Positions 1 through 7,734 of a stretch of 64,000 nt of DNA are shown piece after piece (the first letter of the stretch is position 1; each line of letters starts with the position of its first letter). A model generated the notes under the pieces. The model was not told the DNA's origin and searched no databases. It saw only the letters and a program-made list of their open reading frames with translations. The position numbers and the translations under genes were made by a program. Origin of the DNA: Leptospira andrefontaineae (GTDB lineage: Bacteria; Spirochaetota; Leptospiria; Leptospirales; Leptospiraceae); contig NZ_RQEY01000001.1 of the NCBI RefSeq assembly GCF_004770105.1, forward strand, positions 186,001 to 250,000, written 5' to 3'.

Positions 1-670
1 TGCTAAAATTTACGGAAACGAATCAGATGTGGGAGAGGCAATTAAAAAGAGCGGGATCCCAAGAAAGGAATTATTCATCACTACAAAACTTTGGAATAGC
101 GACCAAAGAAATCCGCGCAAGTATTTAGAGGAATCCTTGCAAACATTAGGACTGGACACGATCGATCTATATCTAATCCATTTTCCCGTAGCAGGAACTA
201 GAAAACAAGCCTGGAAAGAATTGGAAAATGCGTATAAAGAAGGTTTGGTTCGTGCAATCGGGGTAAGTAACTATACAATCCCTCATTTGCAGGAATTATT
301 CGAATACGCTGAAATTGTCCCTACGGTAAACCAAGTAGAATACCATCCATTCTTAAACCAAAACGAACTTCTAAATACTTGCAAAAAGAATAATATAGTA
401 TTGGAAGCGTATAGTCCCCTCGCCCATGGCCAAAAGATTTCAGATCCAAAACTTGTATCTCTTGCCGCAAAATACGGAAAAACTGCGGCTCAAATTCTCA
501 TCCGCTGGGCAATCGACAAAGGATTAGTGGTCATTCCTAAATCAGTCAAAAAAGAAAGGATTTTGGAAAATTCTCAAGTATTCGATTTTAAACTTAGCGA
601 ATCGGATTTGGCGGAAATGGAGACTTGGAATGAGAACTTCAGGACCTGCTGGGATCCAACAGGAGCCTAA
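1..670 (+). CDS. Aldo/keto reductase (5' end cut off by the window)
   Basis: NAD(P)H-dependent reductase of the AKR superfamily, reducing aldehydes or ketones in the cytoplasm. The open frame runs back to base 2, so the GTG at 29 is not the real start. Three of the four catalytic residues can be placed from family knowledge: Tyr in AKIYGNE (just upstream of base 29), Lys in LFITTKLWN, His in DLYLIHFP. The C-terminal cofactor motif [14 protein letters not shown] is present. It resembles the DkgA/YvgN group of small AKRs; the substrate cannot be told. Its end overlaps the start of lepB by 41 bases. Confidence 0.9.
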   Translation, partial: AKIYGNESDVGEAIKKSGIPRKELFITTKLWNSDQRNPRKYLEESLQTLGLDTIDLYLIHFPVAGTRKQAWKELENAYKEGLVRAIGVSNYTIPHLQELFEYAEIVPTVNQVEYHPFLNQNELLNTCKKNNIVLEAYSPLAHGQKISDPKLVSLAAKYGKTAAQILIRWAIDKGLVVIPKSVKKERILENSQVFDFKLSESDLAEMETWNENFRTCWDPTGA

Positions 671-1514
671 TCTGAAATATCCAAAATCAAAAACTCCTAC
701 TTCTTTCAATACTATATCGCGAAAAGTTTGGTTTCAAGGTTCGATAATCCTTCTGTCATTCCTATTTGTAACGAATTGTGATATCCTAATAACCTCGGTA
801 TTTAAGGAACATATCATAGATGCGAATTATATTCCTGCCGGCTCAATGGAACCTAATCTCCAAATCGGAGACTATATATTCGTAAAAAAATTTTCCGTTT
901 CTCCGGAACGTGGGGATTTAATCACTTTTTATCCTCCTTCAAATGCAATCACTCCAGAAGAAGCAGAAGGCCCGAATAGAATACGTTTCGTTAAAAGACT
1001 GATAGGAATTCCCGGAGATACTATTTATTATTATTATGAACCAATACCGGATTCCACTCAAGCAGCGTTGCGAATCTCAATCAATGGGAAAATTCTACCA
1101 ATCGAAGCATCGGAAGAAATCTTAAACCAAGAAGATTATGATATTCCATTAGAAGGGATAAAACTTTTTTATGAAAAGATCGGAGATAAAAAATATAAAG
1201 TTTTCTTCGGCGATCGCCCTTTTCACGAAGGAGCTTACCCTTCAGATACAAAATTCAGATTAGGAGAAGATGAGTTTTTCTTTCTGGGAGATAATCGAGG
1301 AAATTCCTCTGATTCCAGGTTCTGGGGAACCGTTCCAAAGGAAAACATTACCGGCAAAGTGATTTTCAAATATCTTTCTTTCAATTGGAAGGATTATACC
1401 TGCTCAAAGCCTGAGGAAAAGGATCCATACCAATACCAAGAATGTCCAAAAGATATAATGTCCAGATGGTCCAGAATGAAATTTAGGTTCCAAAACTTAG
1501 GTCCAATCGAATAA
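630..1514 (+). CDS. lepB: Signal peptidase I
   Basis: Membrane serine protease (S26) that cleaves signal peptides of exported proteins. One N-terminal membrane segment (about residues 33-55) precedes the catalytic domain. The nucleophile Ser lies in [16 protein letters not shown], the general-base Lys in [13 protein letters not shown], and the box E motif is [14 protein letters not shown]. At 294 residues it is of ordinary length, with an insert between the Lys box and box E. The ATG at 630 has a GGAG at 619-622, seven bases upstream, which supports this start even though it overlaps the previous gene. The membrane segment ends in FVTNC, which looks like a lipobox but is probably coincidental. 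Confidence 0.93.
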   Translation: MRTSGPAGIQQEPNLKYPKSKTPTSFNTISRKVWFQGSIILLSFLFVTNCDILITSVFKEHIIDANYIPAGSMEPNLQIGDYIFVKKFSVSPERGDLITFYPPSNAITPEEAEGPNRIRFVKRLIGIPGDTIYYYYEPIPDSTQAALRISINGKILPIEASEEILNQEDYDIPLEGIKLFYEKIGDKKYKVFFGDRPFHEGAYPSDTKFRLGEDEFFFLGDNRGNSSDSRFWGTVPKENITGKVIFKYLSFNWKDYTCSKPEEKDPYQYQECPKDIMSRWSRMKFRFQNLGPIE

Positions 1515-1560
1515 GATTCGTATTTAGCCTCTTTTTTTGTTGACTTTTTTCTTTTAGGGA

Positions 1561-1579
1561 AGTCTATACATTAATAGTT
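1561..1579. promoter_or_regulatory. Candidate MarR operator, copy 1
   Basis: AGTCTATACATTAATAGTT lies 15 bases before the MarR start codon. Its reverse complement matches the 19-mer at 2099-2117 in 15 of 19 positions (AACTATTAA, four variable bases, TAGACT). It contains the imperfect dyad CTAT-N6-ATAG. A TTGACT at 1540-1545 and TATACA at 1565-1570 (spacer 19) would put the site over the -10 element, as expected for autorepression. Binding is inferred. Confidence 0.5.
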
Positions 1580-1594
1580 CAATCTTAAAGTATT

Positions 1595-2044
1595 ATGGCC
1601 ACTCATTATAAAGGAAAGCCTAGAGATGTAAAGGTGCTCGATGCCTACATCAAATTAAGCCGATGTGCGGATTCCATCCGTACAATGGAGGAAAAATTCC
1701 TTAATCAATATAATCTGACCAGCGGCCAATTCGGATGCTTGGAGACTCTTTATCATCTTGGCCCTATGTGCCAAAAAGAAATCGGTCAAAAAATATTTTC
1801 CTGCGAAGGAAACATCACACAGATCATAGATAATTTAGAAAAAAGAAGTCTAGTAATCAGAGTCAGAAGCGAAGAAGACAGACGTTATTTTATCATCAAT
1901 CTTACCGACAAAGGAAAGGAACTCATCGGAACTTCTTTCCCAGATTATTTGGAGCAGTTGAAGGGCAAGATGTCCTGCCTCAGCGACGAAGAACTCAAAA
2001 ATTTAGGACAGATCTGCAAGACTGTCGGACTCAAATCCGCGTAA
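1595..2044 (+). CDS. MarR family transcriptional regulator, Cys-rich
   Basis: Winged-helix DNA-binding repressor, 149 residues, the normal MarR length. The helix-turn-helix and wing cover roughly residues 40-105, with the family signature [21 protein letters not shown] split around the wing. Six cysteines (24, 48, 59, 70, 128, 141) are many for this family and would suit a thiol-based sensor of oxidants or quinones, as in the OhrR and QsrR regulators; that role is inferred. The next gene in the same direction encodes a DoxX protein and carries a matching operator-like site, so control of doxX and of itself is likely. No clear Shine-Dalgarno precedes the ATG. Confidence 0.88.
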   Translation: MATHYKGKPRDVKVLDAYIKLSRCADSIRTMEEKFLNQYNLTSGQFGCLETLYHLGPMCQKEIGQKIFSCEGNITQIIDNLEKRSLVIRVRSEEDRRYFIINLTDKGKELIGTSFPDYLEQLKGKMSCLSDEELKNLGQICKTVGLKSA

Positions 2045-2045
2045 T

Positions 2046-2093
2046 ATGAAGGAGGGATCTATGTTTTTCGGATTTTTCGGCCCATTACTTTAA
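2046..2093 (+). CDS. Possible 10-15 residue ORF between marR and doxX
   Basis: An ATG at 2061, preceded by GGAGG at 2051-2055, opens a ten-codon frame reading MFFGFFGPLL before TAA at 2091-2093. An in-frame ATG at 2046 would add MKEGS. The strong ribosome site and the very hydrophobic Phe/Gly peptide suggest either a real micropeptide or a leader ORF coupling MarR to doxX. It may equally be chance; no homologue is known to me. Confidence 0.3.
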   Translation: MKEGSMFFGFFGPLL

Positions 2094-2098
2094 TAATA

Positions 2099-2117
2099 AA
2101 CTATTAACCATTAGACT
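2099..2117. promoter_or_regulatory. Candidate MarR operator, copy 2 (doxX)
   Basis: AACTATTAACCATTAGACT lies 31 bases before the doxX start and is the inverted counterpart of the site at 1561-1579. A TATATA-like -10 element directly follows it. It points to co-regulation of marR and doxX by the same protein. This is inferred from sequence identity only. Confidence 0.5.
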
Positions 2118-2147
2118 ATATAAACAAGAATCATTCAGGAGGTGAGC

Positions 2148-2585
2148 ATGATTCAGAAAATTCTCAAAACGGACTCGGATATAACATCCTTAATTCTAAG
2201 GATAACACTTGCAGTCGTGATGTTTCCACATGGAGCACAAAAGGTACTAGGCTGGTACGGCGGATATGGATTCTCCGGAACTTATGCATTCTTAACCGGC
2301 GCAGGCTTTCCTGGTTTCTTGGTCATACTTTTATTCATCGCAGAATTTTTGGGACCTATCGGATTACTTTCAGGTCTTCTTACAAGAGTAGCCGCAGCAG
2401 GTATTGGGATCGCAATGACAGTCGCAATACTTCCTCATGCAGAACACGGTTTCTTTATGAACTGGGCAGGAAGCCAAAAGGGAGAAGGATTTGAATTCCA
2501 TCTATTGATGGTAGCAATCTCCTTAGCATTGGTCATCAAGGGAGGAGGAAAACTCTCTGTGGATGGAGCGATCTCCAAAAAATAA
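2148..2585 (+). CDS. DoxX family membrane protein
   Basis: Small inner-membrane protein of about 145 residues with four predicted transmembrane helices (near residues 16-36, 52-72, 77-97 and 120-138). The family motifs are visible: LRITLAVVMFPHGAQKVLGW near the N terminus and LLFIAEFLGPIGLLSGL in the second helix. DoxX/DoxD-like proteins are linked to quinone redox chemistry and oxidative stress, but biochemistry is thin. The ATG at 2148 is preferred over the GTG at 2142 because AGGAGG at 2137-2142 sits five bases before the ATG and overlaps the GTG. The partner regulator is the MarR gene upstream. Confidence 0.88.
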   Translation: MIQKILKTDSDITSLILRITLAVVMFPHGAQKVLGWYGGYGFSGTYAFLTGAGFPGFLVILLFIAEFLGPIGLLSGLLTRVAAAGIGIAMTVAILPHAEHGFFMNWAGSQKGEGFEFHLLMVAISLALVIKGGGKLSVDGAISKK

Positions 2586-2615
2586 AACGTACCATTATAC
2601 CTAACTACCAACTTC

Positions 2616-2641
2616 AGAGAGGTCTTCGGGCCTCTTTTTTT
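2616..2641 (+). terminator. Rho-independent terminator after doxX
   Basis: GAGGTC-TTCG-GGCCTC forms a short GC-rich hairpin with a UUCG-type tetraloop, followed directly by a run of T. It closes the marR-doxX unit. Confidence 0.88.
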
Positions 2642-2907
2642 TATAAAGAATGATATGGTCTTTCGAATAACGTGCAACTTTCGCGACGAAAAATTGTTTT
2701 AAAAATCGATTTGGATTTCTGAAAAAACAAAAAACTAATCATAAGTAATTAGTGTTCAATTTATTTCAGGCTATTACTTAAAGATGAGAAAACAGGATCT
2801 TACATAATTCATTATGAAAATAGAAACAATTAAAATTCCCTGCCGCTTTTTATTCGAACTAGAGTATCATAGTTTTAATAGGTTCCTGTAGTCTATTTAT
2901 AACAACT
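2642..2907. other. Intergenic, no gene seen
   Basis: AT-rich spacer between the doxX terminator and the histidine kinase. Short frames here have no ribosome sites or family signatures. It presumably carries the kinase promoter, but no convincing -35/-10 pair stands out. Confidence 0.5.
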
Positions 2908-4263
2908 ATGGAAAAAGGAAAAAAATCCGGCCCTCTCGATCGGATTTTCAAATCTATCCAAGGATATCTAACTCCAAAGGCTCCGGTCTCTTCCGGACTT
3001 TCGTTTTGGAGAGAACTCATTTTAACTTCTATCTTATTCACGATGAGTATCCTCGGAACTATCGTATATTTCCCGAGTGTATATCTTGCATGGACAGAAG
3101 GTAAAACTGAAGTTTTATGGGTAGATTCATTTTCATTAGGTCTAGTCTACCTACTTCTAATCGTTAAAAAAATAAACTTTTCGATTAAGGCCACATTGAT
3201 CTTAACAATGAATTATTGTTTAGGGCTTTCTCTTTTAATATTCGTAGGTCCGGAAGGTGGAGGATTACTCTGGCTATTTCCTTTTCCTGTGCTCGCAGGA
3301 GTTTTATTCGGACTCACTCCTTCTCTATTCGGACTTTTAGCAAATATGATAGCTGTCTTTATAGCTTCCAGAGCGCAATTCTATCTGAGCCTTCCTTGGG
3401 CCATGGCTCCGGAAAGATTATATGTGGTAGGTTTAAACTTTTTAATCGCGAATACGATCGTATGTGTTCCTCTAACTATCCTAATGAGGGGATTACAGGA
3501 AAGTGTACAGAGAAGGCATGAATATCTTACAAATCTTAGATTAAGAAAAGCTCATATATACAGATCCAAACGTACTTTAGAAAAAGAGATTGCTACCAGA
3601 ATAGAGATCGAAAGGACCTTGGAAGAAAATTTAAGGGAGAAAGAAGTACTTCTCCACGAGATCCATCACAGGGTCAAAAACAATCTGCAGATAGTTTCAG
3701 GAATGCTGAACTTACAAAACATGTATTCTACTGAATCTTCTACTTCCGAAGTTTTGTCTAAGGCACAGAGCAGGATTACTGCAATGGCGATGATCCACGA
3801 TCACCTCTACAAGCAGGATAAATTTGCGAATGTGGATATGAAAACATATCTGGATTCTCTTTTAAGACATCTAGTCACTTCTTATTTCCCGTCCGGGAAT
3901 CGAATCGGCTTTGAAGCGGATATGGATCCGATTAGACTTTCCATGGAGAAGGCGATCCCATGTGGTTTAATCGTAACTGAGCTGATCTCAAATTCTCTCA
4001 AACATGCATTTCCAAATGACGCAAAAGGAAATATTTTCGTTCAGTTAAAGGTAAAAGAAAATAAGGTCCATCTTACTGTTAGAGATGACGGTGTAGGAAT
4101 GCCTAGGATCCAAGAATGGTTTGGACAAACTTCTTCTAAAAAGCAGGATCAGGATTCTTCTTTGGGCCTAATGATCATTCGTTCACTGTGTACCCAGCTC
4201 AAAGCGGAACTGGATCTGAAAAACACAGGTGGAACTTCCGTTTGCTTGATTTTTAAAACTTGA
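2908..4263 (+). CDS. Membrane sensor histidine kinase (HisKA_2 type)
   Basis: Signal-transducing kinase of 451 residues. The N-terminal ~200 residues contain about six hydrophobic helices; a coiled-coil linker (about 210-245) leads to the phosphoacceptor box EVLLHEIHHRVKNNLQIV, typical of HisKA_2 kinases. The ATPase domain has the N box GLIVTELISNSLKHAFP and G1 motif RDDGVGMP. The ATG at 2908 has no obvious Shine-Dalgarno. No response regulator is adjacent, so it is an orphan whose partner lies elsewhere. The stimulus is unknown; a membrane-embedded input domain without a periplasmic loop suggests sensing in or at the membrane. Confidence 0.9.
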   Translation: MEKGKKSGPLDRIFKSIQGYLTPKAPVSSGLSFWRELILTSILFTMSILGTIVYFPSVYLAWTEGKTEVLWVDSFSLGLVYLLLIVKKINFSIKATLILTMNYCLGLSLLIFVGPEGGGLLWLFPFPVLAGVLFGLTPSLFGLLANMIAVFIASRAQFYLSLPWAMAPERLYVVGLNFLIANTIVCVPLTILMRGLQESVQRRHEYLTNLRLRKAHIYRSKRTLEKEIATRIEIERTLEENLREKEVLLHEIHHRVKNNLQIVSGMLNLQNMYSTESSTSEVLSKAQSRITAMAMIHDHLYKQDKFANVDMKTYLDSLLRHLVTSYFPSGNRIGFEADMDPIRLSMEKAIPCGLIVTELISNSLKHAFPNDAKGNIFVQLKVKENKVHLTVRDDGVGMPRIQEWFGQTSSKKQDQDSSLGLMIIRSLCTQLKAELDLKNTGGTSVCLIFKT

Positions 4264-4327
4264 TCGAATTCTATTGTTTTAGCTTTACGAAACCTCCTTC
4301 AATAGAGTCGAATCCATAGAGGGCAAA

Positions 4328-4609
4328 ATGAATTCAGTCCAACATGATATTGCAGGCAAAAAATTCCTGATCCTACAAGACGGAAGAGAAGCTCATTTGG
4401 TTTATAGAGAGATCGGTTCCCATGTTTGGGATCTATATCATACTTTTGTCCCGACTGATTTCAGAGGAAAAGGGATCGCTTCTCAACTTGCAGAAGCCGC
4501 TCTTAAAACAGCAAGGGCAGAAACGAAAAAGATTATTCCGAACTGTTCCTTTGTGCAAACTTATCTTAAAAGACATCCCGAATATTCAGATCTGGTGATC
4601 ATGGAATGA
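4328..4609 (+). CDS. GNAT-like N-acetyltransferase, YjdJ type
   Basis: A 93-residue minimal acetyltransferase of the COG2388 group. The acetyl-CoA loop is visible as VPTDFRGKGIASQLAEAALK, and the C-terminal CSFVQTYLKRHPEY is the signature of this small subfamily. AGAGGG five bases before the ATG supports the start. It overlaps the next gene by ATGA (4606-4609), so the two are translationally coupled. The substrate is unknown. Confidence 0.87.
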   Translation: MNSVQHDIAGKKFLILQDGREAHLVYREIGSHVWDLYHTFVPTDFRGKGIASQLAEAALKTARAETKKIIPNCSFVQTYLKRHPEYSDLVIME

Positions 4610-4947
4610 TCCATCATATAGCGATTTCCACGCAAGATCCGGAAACATTAAAAAATTTTTATATAACTATCCCAGGTTTATCTTTCGAAAAGGATCATTT
4701 TTATCAGGATGGCAAACTCAGATCCTCTTGGTTTTTAGCGGGAGCAGTTCGTATCATGATAGAAAGAGAAGAAGATCCTAAGGCACCTCATGCACTTATC
4801 TTCTCCGCTCCAAAAAAGGAAGAAAGAGTAAAGATAGATTCCTTATTCGGAAATTCTTTTATAGAGAAAACTGATTACACAAAATATTTCAAAGACCCGG
4901 ATGGGAATCGTTTGGGATTTAGTTCTTATCCGGAACCCTGGGATTAA
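4606..4947 (+). CDS. VOC family (glyoxalase-like) protein
   Basis: A 113-residue single-module vicinal-oxygen-chelate protein. The family opening MIHHIAISTQDPETLKNFY supplies the first metal-binding His, and the closing FKDPDGNRLGFSS matches the usual DPDGN segment. Such proteins include glyoxalases, dioxygenases and antibiotic-binding proteins, so no substrate can be given. Its start overlaps the acetyltransferase stop, and its end overlaps the convergent FAD protein by four bases. Confidence 0.85.
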   Translation: MIHHIAISTQDPETLKNFYITIPGLSFEKDHFYQDGKLRSSWFLAGAVRIMIEREEDPKAPHALIFSAPKKEERVKIDSLFGNSFIEKTDYTKYFKDPDGNRLGFSSYPEPWD

Positions 4948-6182
4948 GTCGTCGCCAAAGCTTTAGCAGCAATAAAAGAAGTGGTCCAGGCATTTTGGAA
5001 ATTGAATCCACCTGTGATACCGTCTATATCCAAAACTTCTCCTGCGAAATAAAGTCCTGGATGAAACCTACTTTCCATTTTAGAAAAATCCACTTCCTTG
5101 CGGCGAACTCCACCACAAGTCACGAACTCATCCTTAAAAACCCCTTTGCCGGAAACTTTCAGAACGGTTCTTTTTAAGATCTCTTCTGCCTGGTGAAATT
5201 CTTTGGAAGAAATTTCGGACCATCTTTTTTCCGAACCACAAGACTTCTCCCAAACTCTTTCCCAAAATCTGGACGGGAGATCGAATTCGGAACGACTTCC
5301 CGGTTTTTTAGAAGGACTATCCTTCTTCTTTTCTAAAAATATTTCTCTCAATTCTTGTCTGGAATGATTAGGGACCCAATCTACAAGTAATTCCGCTTTA
5401 TAATCTGAATCGAATAATTCTCGAGCTGCCCAAGCAGAAAGTTTAAGAACCGCCGGACCGCTTAAGCCCCAATGTGTAAAAAGAACGGGGCCTCTTTGTT
5501 TTAGTTTAGAGTTTTTGAATATAATCTCAACATCCGATACAGTAAGCCCCTGGAATCCATCTAATAATGGATCTGAGATCTCGAAAGTAAATAAAGAAGG
5601 AACAGGAGGTTCTATAGAATGACCCATATTTTCCAGCCATCCCCAAACCTTACGAGAGGAACCGCTCGCTATCAGAACAGAATCAAAATACTCTTCTCCT
5701 TCTTCCGTTTGTATCCTGAATCTTTTTCCGTCCGGATCTTCATTTTTATAAATTCCTAATATAGAAATTTTGGTTTGGATCTTTACTCCTGATTTTTTGG
5801 CTTCTTCTAGTAAGCAGTTGATGATGGTTTCTGAATTATCAGTGATGGGGAACATTCTACCATCATTCTCCGCTTTTAATTTCACTCCCCTCGATTCAAA
5901 AAAACGGATGGTGTCCTTTGGTTGGAATGTCTCAAAGGCTCTTTTAAGTTCCTTCTCTCCCCTTGGATAACGTTTGGATAATTCTTCCGGATCAAAACAG
6001 GAATGAGTGACATTACATCTTCCTCCTCCTGAAATTTTAACTTTGGAAAGTACGTTTGGGGATTTTTCGTAAAGAGATACGGAAACTTTTCCATCGGAGA
6101 GAATTCTAGTTTGGATGGCTCCGAAAAACCCCGCAGCTCCGCCGCCGATTACGATTACTTTTTTTGAGGAACCAGAATACAA
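4944..6182 (-). CDS. FAD-dependent oxidoreductase, HI0933/YhiN family
   Basis: Flavoprotein of 412 residues. The Rossmann dinucleotide motif is VIVIGGGAAGFFGAIQ at residues 10-25, followed by the family signature KISGGGRCNVTHS and a C-terminal FAD-contact block around GLYFAGEVLDIDGITGGFN. Length and motif order match the HI0933 family (BaiN/YhiN), whose members are annotated as dehydrogenases without a settled physiological substrate. It lies convergent to the VOC gene and upstream of nothing obvious; the pirin gene precedes it on the same strand by 37 bases, so they may be co-transcribed. Confidence 0.92.
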   Translation of the reverse strand: MYSGSSKKVIVIGGGAAGFFGAIQTRILSDGKVSVSLYEKSPNVLSKVKISGGGRCNVTHSCFDPEELSKRYPRGEKELKRAFETFQPKDTIRFFESRGVKLKAENDGRMFPITDNSETIINCLLEEAKKSGVKIQTKISILGIYKNEDPDGKRFRIQTEEGEEYFDSVLIASGSSRKVWGWLENMGHSIEPPVPSLFTFEISDPLLDGFQGLTVSDVEIIFKNSKLKQRGPVLFTHWGLSGPAVLKLSAWAARELFDSDYKAELLVDWVPNHSRQELREIFLEKKKDSPSKKPGSRSEFDLPSRFWERVWEKSCGSEKRWSEISSKEFHQAEEILKRTVLKVSGKGVFKDEFVTCGGVRRKEVDFSKMESRFHPGLYFAGEVLDIDGITGGFNFQNAWTTSFIAAKALATT

Positions 6183-6219
6183 TCCACTCTCCTAAAAAGA
6201 TCCTAAAATACGATTTGGA

Positions 6220-7086
6220 TTATATTGTCCCCATTTTTCCTGCGGAATAATCCTCAAAAGCCTGTTGTATTTCTTGAGGGGTGCTCATCACAAAAGGGCC
6301 ATAACGTGCTACCGGTTCATTCAGAGGTTGTCCCCCAAGGATCAAAACTTCCCAGGCAAAATTTTCGGGAGCGCGAAGGCCTATACTACCTTCTCCGCCT
6401 TGGTAAAAAACTGTTTCACCCTCTACAAGATCGTGTTCTGCATCCGTATCGATTACAGTACCTGCGCCCACAAACGGGTATGCTAGAATATTATAATCTT
6501 TCGGAACAGGCACTTCTGCATAAGAACCTGGAGAAAGTTTTAAATGGAAGAATACAATTGGTGTCTGAGTTTGGATGATCGCATTGGTTCCCCAAAGATC
6601 TCCCGCAATTACTTTTGCCCAAACGCCGTCTTTTTCTGCCACTGGGAGCTCGGATGAATCCATCTCTTGATAATTCGGGGAAATAAGTTTTTTATCCCTT
6701 GGGAGATTCACCCAGATCTGGAACCCATGCATTCTTCCACCTCTGGACTGAAAATCGGCAGAAGGAAGTTCTGAATGTACGAGCCCGGCTCCTGCAGTCA
6801 TCCATTGGATCCCACCTTCTTTTAATTTTCCTGAATGGCCCCAGGAATCTCTATGTTCCATTTCTCCGGATAGAAGATACGTAACGGTCTCGAAACCTCT
6901 GTGAGGATGATCTGGAGCACCTATTGCTTTGCCTGGTTCGTAAGTAACAGGTCCCATTTCATCTAAAAGTAAAAACGGGTCCCAATAAGAAAATTGCGGA
7001 ACTGGGAATGGTCTGCGGACTGGAAATCCTCCACCTTCGATAGTTTTTTCGGCGATTCTTGTTCCGGTTATTCGTCTAAAACCCAT
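6220..7086 (-). CDS. Pirin family protein
   Basis: Bicupin protein of 288 residues. The N-terminal cupin carries the iron-binding motif GAPDHPHRGFETVTYLLSGE and the downstream WMTAGAGLVHSE, giving the expected His/His/His/Glu metal set. Pirins act as quercetin 2,3-dioxygenases or as redox-sensitive co-regulators. It is divergent from the SRPBCC gene, with a 75-base shared upstream region. Confidence 0.93.
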   Translation of the reverse strand: MGFRRITGTRIAEKTIEGGGFPVRRPFPVPQFSYWDPFLLLDEMGPVTYEPGKAIGAPDHPHRGFETVTYLLSGEMEHRDSWGHSGKLKEGGIQWMTAGAGLVHSELPSADFQSRGGRMHGFQIWVNLPRDKKLISPNYQEMDSSELPVAEKDGVWAKVIAGDLWGTNAIIQTQTPIVFFHLKLSPGSYAEVPVPKDYNILAYPFVGAGTVIDTDAEHDLVEGETVFYQGGEGSIGLRAPENFAWEVLILGGQPLNEPVARYGPFVMSTPQEIQQAFEDYSAGKMGTI

Positions 7087-7161
7087 ATTTCCTCTCTATA
7101 GTACATTGGACTCGAAAAAGGATCCTAAGGGAATTCTTTTTAAAGAAAGAGAGAAGTTTCC

Positions 7162-7632
7162 ATGGCGACGACTACTATTGCTTTTACTGTGCCGATTTCT
7201 TTGAGCAGAGCGTTCGATTACGTTTCTAATTTCGAACGTCTGCCTGACTGGTCGGGGAATATTCTCTCCTTTAAAAAAAATGAAAGTACTCCTAGCTTTC
7301 AAGTGAAAACCAAGTTTTGGTTTTTCTCATGTAAGTTCGAATACCAAATTTTAGAATCCAAGTATCCGAGTAGATTGGTGATACGGATCAAGAGCAGATT
7401 TTCAGATCAGACTGAGACCTTCTCCTTTTACCCCGACCCTAAAGGTTCCGATACGGATACTAAAATCCTTTTTACAAGCCAGATGGAATTATCCGGGTTT
7501 TCTAAAGTTTTTCGATCCTGGATATTCTCCAAGGCGTTCGAAAACACAAGGAAAGATATCCGAAAATTGCAAGAGATCCTTTCTCAAGGCAAAACCTTAG
7601 GAATTCGTAATTTTCAGGTCATCCATGATTGA
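7162..7632 (+). CDS. SRPBCC (START/cyclase-fold) protein
   Basis: A 156-residue soluble protein with the lipid- or ligand-binding helix-grip fold. Evidence is the start TTTIAFTVPISLSRAFDYV, typical of polyketide cyclase/dehydrase-like proteins, then FERLPDWSGNI and alternating beta strands ending in a long C-terminal helix. The ligand is unknown. It is divergently arranged with pirin. Confidence 0.75.
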   Translation: MATTTIAFTVPISLSRAFDYVSNFERLPDWSGNILSFKKNESTPSFQVKTKFWFFSCKFEYQILESKYPSRLVIRIKSRFSDQTETFSFYPDPKGSDTDTKILFTSQMELSGFSKVFRSWIFSKAFENTRKDIRKLQEILSQGKTLGIRNFQVIHD

Positions 7633-7734
7633 TCCTTAAAATGATCTCTAATAAGTTAAATTCTTGTGTTTTTACTTTCAAAAGTGAGAATATGCCGCAT
7701 TATTTTTTAGTCTCAAATAATATCACATTTCATT

